Positions 61,969 through 64,000 of a stretch of DNA of 64,000 nt are shown one piece after another. The DNA lies in contig CANMSE010000001.1 of NCBI GenBank assembly GCA_947500555.1, positions 992,001-1,056,000 on the forward strand, written 5' to 3'. The position numbers and the translations under genes are program-made. The notes under the pieces were generated by a model. It did no database searches, was not told the origin of the DNA, and saw only the letters and a program-made list of their open reading frames with translations. The first letter of the stretch is position 1. The number at the start of each line of letters is the position of its first letter. This DNA comes from an uncultured Fulvivirga sp. GTDB lineage: Bacteria; Bacteroidota; Bacteroidia; Cytophagales; Cyclobacteriaceae.

Positions 61969-63027
61969 TTGAATAAACTAAAATTATACTGGTCGCTTCA
62001 ATTAGGCAGTTGGCTCTCTTTTGCCTTTATCCAAATACTTGGATTCCTTTTGCTAGGGGGAGTTGAACTATCCTTGACTCAAGTGGCTTTTTGGGTGTTA
62101 GAAGCAGGCTTATTTTTACTGACCACACATTTATTCAGACATTTCATAATCTACAGAGAGTGGTTGTCTTTTAATATGGCGAGACTCATACCAAGGGTTA
62201 TAATCGCTGTACTCATCTTAAGTTTGATAGTATACGTTTTGAGAATGCTTATTTCAATTCCTCTTGGCATGTATAACCCTGCTGTTGTGTGGAAAGTGAC
62301 TAACGTAGTTGGACTTACCTCTGTTTATTCATTGATATTCTTTTTATGGGCAGTGCTCTATTTTATTTATCATTATTTCGAGCGGTATAACACCTCTCTA
62401 AAACATCAGGCAGCGATGAACGAGATTGAGCTAAATAATCTTAAATCACAGCTCAACCCACACTTTATTTTTAATGCATTGAATAGTATCAGGGCATTGG
62501 TTGATGAGAATCCCAAGAAATCGAAAAATTCCATTACACAACTTTCCAATATCTTAAGGAGCTCGCTAGTTTCAGACAAGCAAAGGCTTACTTCATTCAA
62601 TGAAGAACTGAGAATCGTAAAAGATTACTTAGGGCTTGAAACCATACGCTTTGAAGAGCGTTTGAAAACGTCATATGATATTCATCCTGACTCCAACATG
62701 TATCAAGTCCCCCCTTTGATGCTTCAGACACTTGTTGAAAATGGTGTCAAACATGGAATTTCTAAGCTGAAAGAAGGTGGAATAATAGAACTCAAAACAC
62801 TCCTTAGTGATGACAAATTCATTATACAAATTAGAAACAGTGGAAAATATATAGCACTGAATGGAGCAAAAAAGAGTAAACCAAGTTTAGGGCTTAAGAA
62901 TACTAAACAGCGATTGGATTTGATCTATGGATCGGAGGCGTCTATTTCAATAAAGAATGAATCTAACAATGTGGTTTTAACTGAATTAACTATACCTCAA
63001 CATAACTATGAGAGCATTAATAATTGA
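61969..63027 (+). CDS. LytS-like sensor histidine kinase (His_kinase family)
   Basis: 352 residues from a TTG start (no better start exists in frame before the first membrane segment). Four hydrophobic helices fill residues 8-140, then the His_kinase domain SQLNPHFIFNALNSIRALV (phospho-acceptor His in PHFIFN) and a short HATPase with TLVENGVKHGIS and LGLKNTKQRLDLIYG. It overlaps the LytTR response regulator by 20 bases, so the two form a pair. Signal unknown; membrane-embedded sensor suggests a membrane-linked stimulus. Confidence 0.92.
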   Translation: MNKLKLYWSLQLGSWLSFAFIQILGFLLLGGVELSLTQVAFWVLEAGLFLLTTHLFRHFIIYREWLSFNMARLIPRVIIAVLILSLIVYVLRMLISIPLGMYNPAVVWKVTNVVGLTSVYSLIFFLWAVLYFIYHYFERYNTSLKHQAAMNEIELNNLKSQLNPHFIFNALNSIRALVDENPKKSKNSITQLSNILRSSLVSDKQRLTSFNEELRIVKDYLGLETIRFEERLKTSYDIHPDSNMYQVPPLMLQTLVENGVKHGISKLKEGGIIELKTLLSDDKFIIQIRNSGKYIALNGAKKSKPSLGLKNTKQRLDLIYGSEASISIKNESNNVVLTELTIPQHNYESINN

Positions 63028-63724
63028 TGATGAAAGATTAGCACGTAAGGAATTGAATACCTTATTACAGGAGTTTGCCAATATTGAAATTATTGGGGAA
63101 GCAGCTAATGCAGATGACGCTTTGGACCTGATTAATAAAGAAAATCCAGATTTATTATTTCTTGATATTCAAATGCCAGGAAAGACAGGGTTTGAATTAT
63201 TGGAAATGTTAGACGATGTTCCCAAAGTCATTTTTACTACGGCTTATGATGAATATGCCTTGAAAGCATTCGAGGTTAACGCATTAGATTATTTGCTAAA
63301 GCCAATACAACCTGAGCGATTAAAAGAATGTATTGAAAAAATAGCAGTAGAAGAAAGCCCAGTTTCGGAACCTTCACCTGAAAAACGATTAGGTATAAAT
63401 GATCAGGTATTCGTCAAAGATGGAGACCGATGTTGGTTTGTTAGCCTGGCTAACGTAAGAGTATTTGAATCTGATGGTAATTACATCAAGGTCTATTTCG
63501 ATAATAATCGACCAATGATTCACAAATCATTGAATGCTTTAGATGAGAAGCTTGATTCAAGAAACTTTTTCCGAGCCAGCAGGAAGCATATTATAAATTT
63601 AAGCTGGGTCGAAAGTATAGAACCATGGTTTAATGGAGGTTTAATGGTAAAACTAAAAGGTGGTGACAAGATAGAAGTAAGCAGAAGGCAAGCCGCGAAA
63701 TTCAAAGATAGAATGAGCCTTTAA
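63008..63724 (+). CDS. LytTR-family response regulator (AlgR/LytR type)
   Basis: 238 residues. Receiver domain with IIDDERLARKEL, phospho-acceptor Asp in LLFLDIQMPGKTGFELL, TTAYDEYA and LLKPIQPERL; LytTR domain beginning near residue 133 (NDQVFVKDGDRCWFVSLANVRVFESDGNYIKVYF) with NFFRASRKHIINLSWVESI. Cognate partner of the LytS-like kinase (overlap 20 bases). Its receiver and linker differ from the other LytTR regulator at 4771, so the two systems are not recent duplicates. Confidence 0.94.
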   Translation: MRALIIDDERLARKELNTLLQEFANIEIIGEAANADDALDLINKENPDLLFLDIQMPGKTGFELLEMLDDVPKVIFTTAYDEYALKAFEVNALDYLLKPIQPERLKECIEKIAVEESPVSEPSPEKRLGINDQVFVKDGDRCWFVSLANVRVFESDGNYIKVYFDNNRPMIHKSLNALDEKLDSRNFFRASRKHIINLSWVESIEPWFNGGLMVKLKGGDKIEVSRRQAAKFKDRMSL

Positions 63725-63728
63725 GAAT

Positions 63729-64000
63729 TTATTGTGCCTGTTTTTTAACCAATTCAATTAGCTCACCTTCTACATTCCAGTCTCGAGCTAATTTTAACAT
63801 TGCGGTAGCTTCTAGTTCGGTGACAAAACCTTTAAGATTATTTGCTTGCCAAACCATGTCGATATACATCACTCTTTTTTCTTTAGAGTAATCACCAATA
63901 ACATCGTTCAGATATTCTCTGGCTCGATCGAAAGAATTGAAATAATCTTTGGCGATAAAGTCATTTGCCCATTTCAATTCATTATTCCCATCTAGTTCCT
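63729..64000 (-). CDS. C-terminal part of an unrecognised helical protein (5' end beyond window)
   Basis: The listed TTG start at 63977 is not the true start because the frame stays open to the right window edge (ELDGNNELKWANDF...). At least 90 residues are visible, all helical: FNSFDRAREYLNDVIGDYSKEKRVMYIDMVWQANNLKGFVTELEATAMLKLARDWNVEGELIELVKKQAQ. The second half resembles TerB-like tellurite-resistance domains, but I am not sure. Convergent with the LytTR regulator (4 bases between stops). Confidence 0.65.
   Translation of the reverse strand, partial: ELDGNNELKWANDFIAKDYFNSFDRAREYLNDVIGDYSKEKRVMYIDMVWQANNLKGFVTELEATAMLKLARDWNVEGELIELVKKQAQ

Overview
The window looks like chromosomal DNA of a Bacteroidota bacterium, most likely a marine member of the Cytophagales. 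The evidence is low GC, lipoproteins with short lipoboxes followed by acidic residues, a CarboxypepD_reg/TonB receptor, LytTR and HisKA_2 two-component systems, promoter elements of the TTG-N19-TAnnTTTG type, few Shine-Dalgarno sites and a MoxR ATPase. Genus is not determinable by reading alone. No phage, insertion sequence, CRISPR array or rRNA operon was seen.

Layout. 0-9 kb: 3' end of mutS, a beta-helix lipoprotein, a TPR histidine kinase/LytTR pair, an acyl-CoA desaturase, a secreted zinc metallopeptidase, tRNA-Gly and tRNA-Leu, a GIY-YIG nuclease gene inserted between tRNA-Leu 3'-end repeats, and a second, front-end type desaturase. 9-21 kb: an almost entirely minus-strand block with a general-stress or envelope flavour (two CsbD-like proteins, cupin, OmpA/DUF4398 protein, coiled-coil lipoprotein, CPA2 antiporter, prohibitin-like SPFH protein, several very small proteins, an HMA-like/AraC regulator, a NYN-LOTUS protein). 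It also holds a three-gene cytoplasmic D-amino-acid module (DUF1611, PLP racemase, VanX-type dipeptidase). A 15-bp direct-repeat motif, TTACATNNATCNCAY, recurs upstream of at least six transcription units in this block only, so it looks like a regulon.

21-27.6 kb: a TPR/HTH sensor-regulator, a secreted protein of unknown function, a possibly broken small gene, a truncated haemoglobin and two tandem paralogous lipoproteins. 27.6-39.2 kb: one long minus-strand chemotaxis operon (GAF-PAS protein, candidate CheZ-like phosphatase, STAS-like protein, CheY, CheA, CheW, OprB-type porin, CHASE3 chemoreceptor, CheR, a kinase-like protein lacking its phospho-accepting His, CheD, CheB). 39-51.9 kb: exonuclease/GIY-YIG fusion, phosphoesterase, MoxR, beta-helix lipoprotein plus large TonB receptor, LprI-like lipoprotein, SPOR/OmpA protein, TIGR01777 epimerase, LOG protein and lytic transglycosylase.

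52-56.3 kb: an arsenosugar biosynthesis cluster: peroxidase-like CMD protein, radical SAM ArsS, purine nucleoside phosphorylase overlapping ArsM, and an aldo/keto reductase. 56.3-64 kb: uvrA, a solute-binding-like protein, NDH-2 with a small membrane partner, a LytS/LytTR two-component pair and the end of an unrecognised gene.

The best leads are the arsenosugar cluster with its embedded nucleoside phosphorylase and reductase, the direct-repeat regulon of the 9-21 kb block, the tRNA-Leu-associated GIY-YIG duplication, the D-amino-acid module, and the candidate CheZ-like protein and kinase-like protein with a substituted histidine in the chemotaxis operon.
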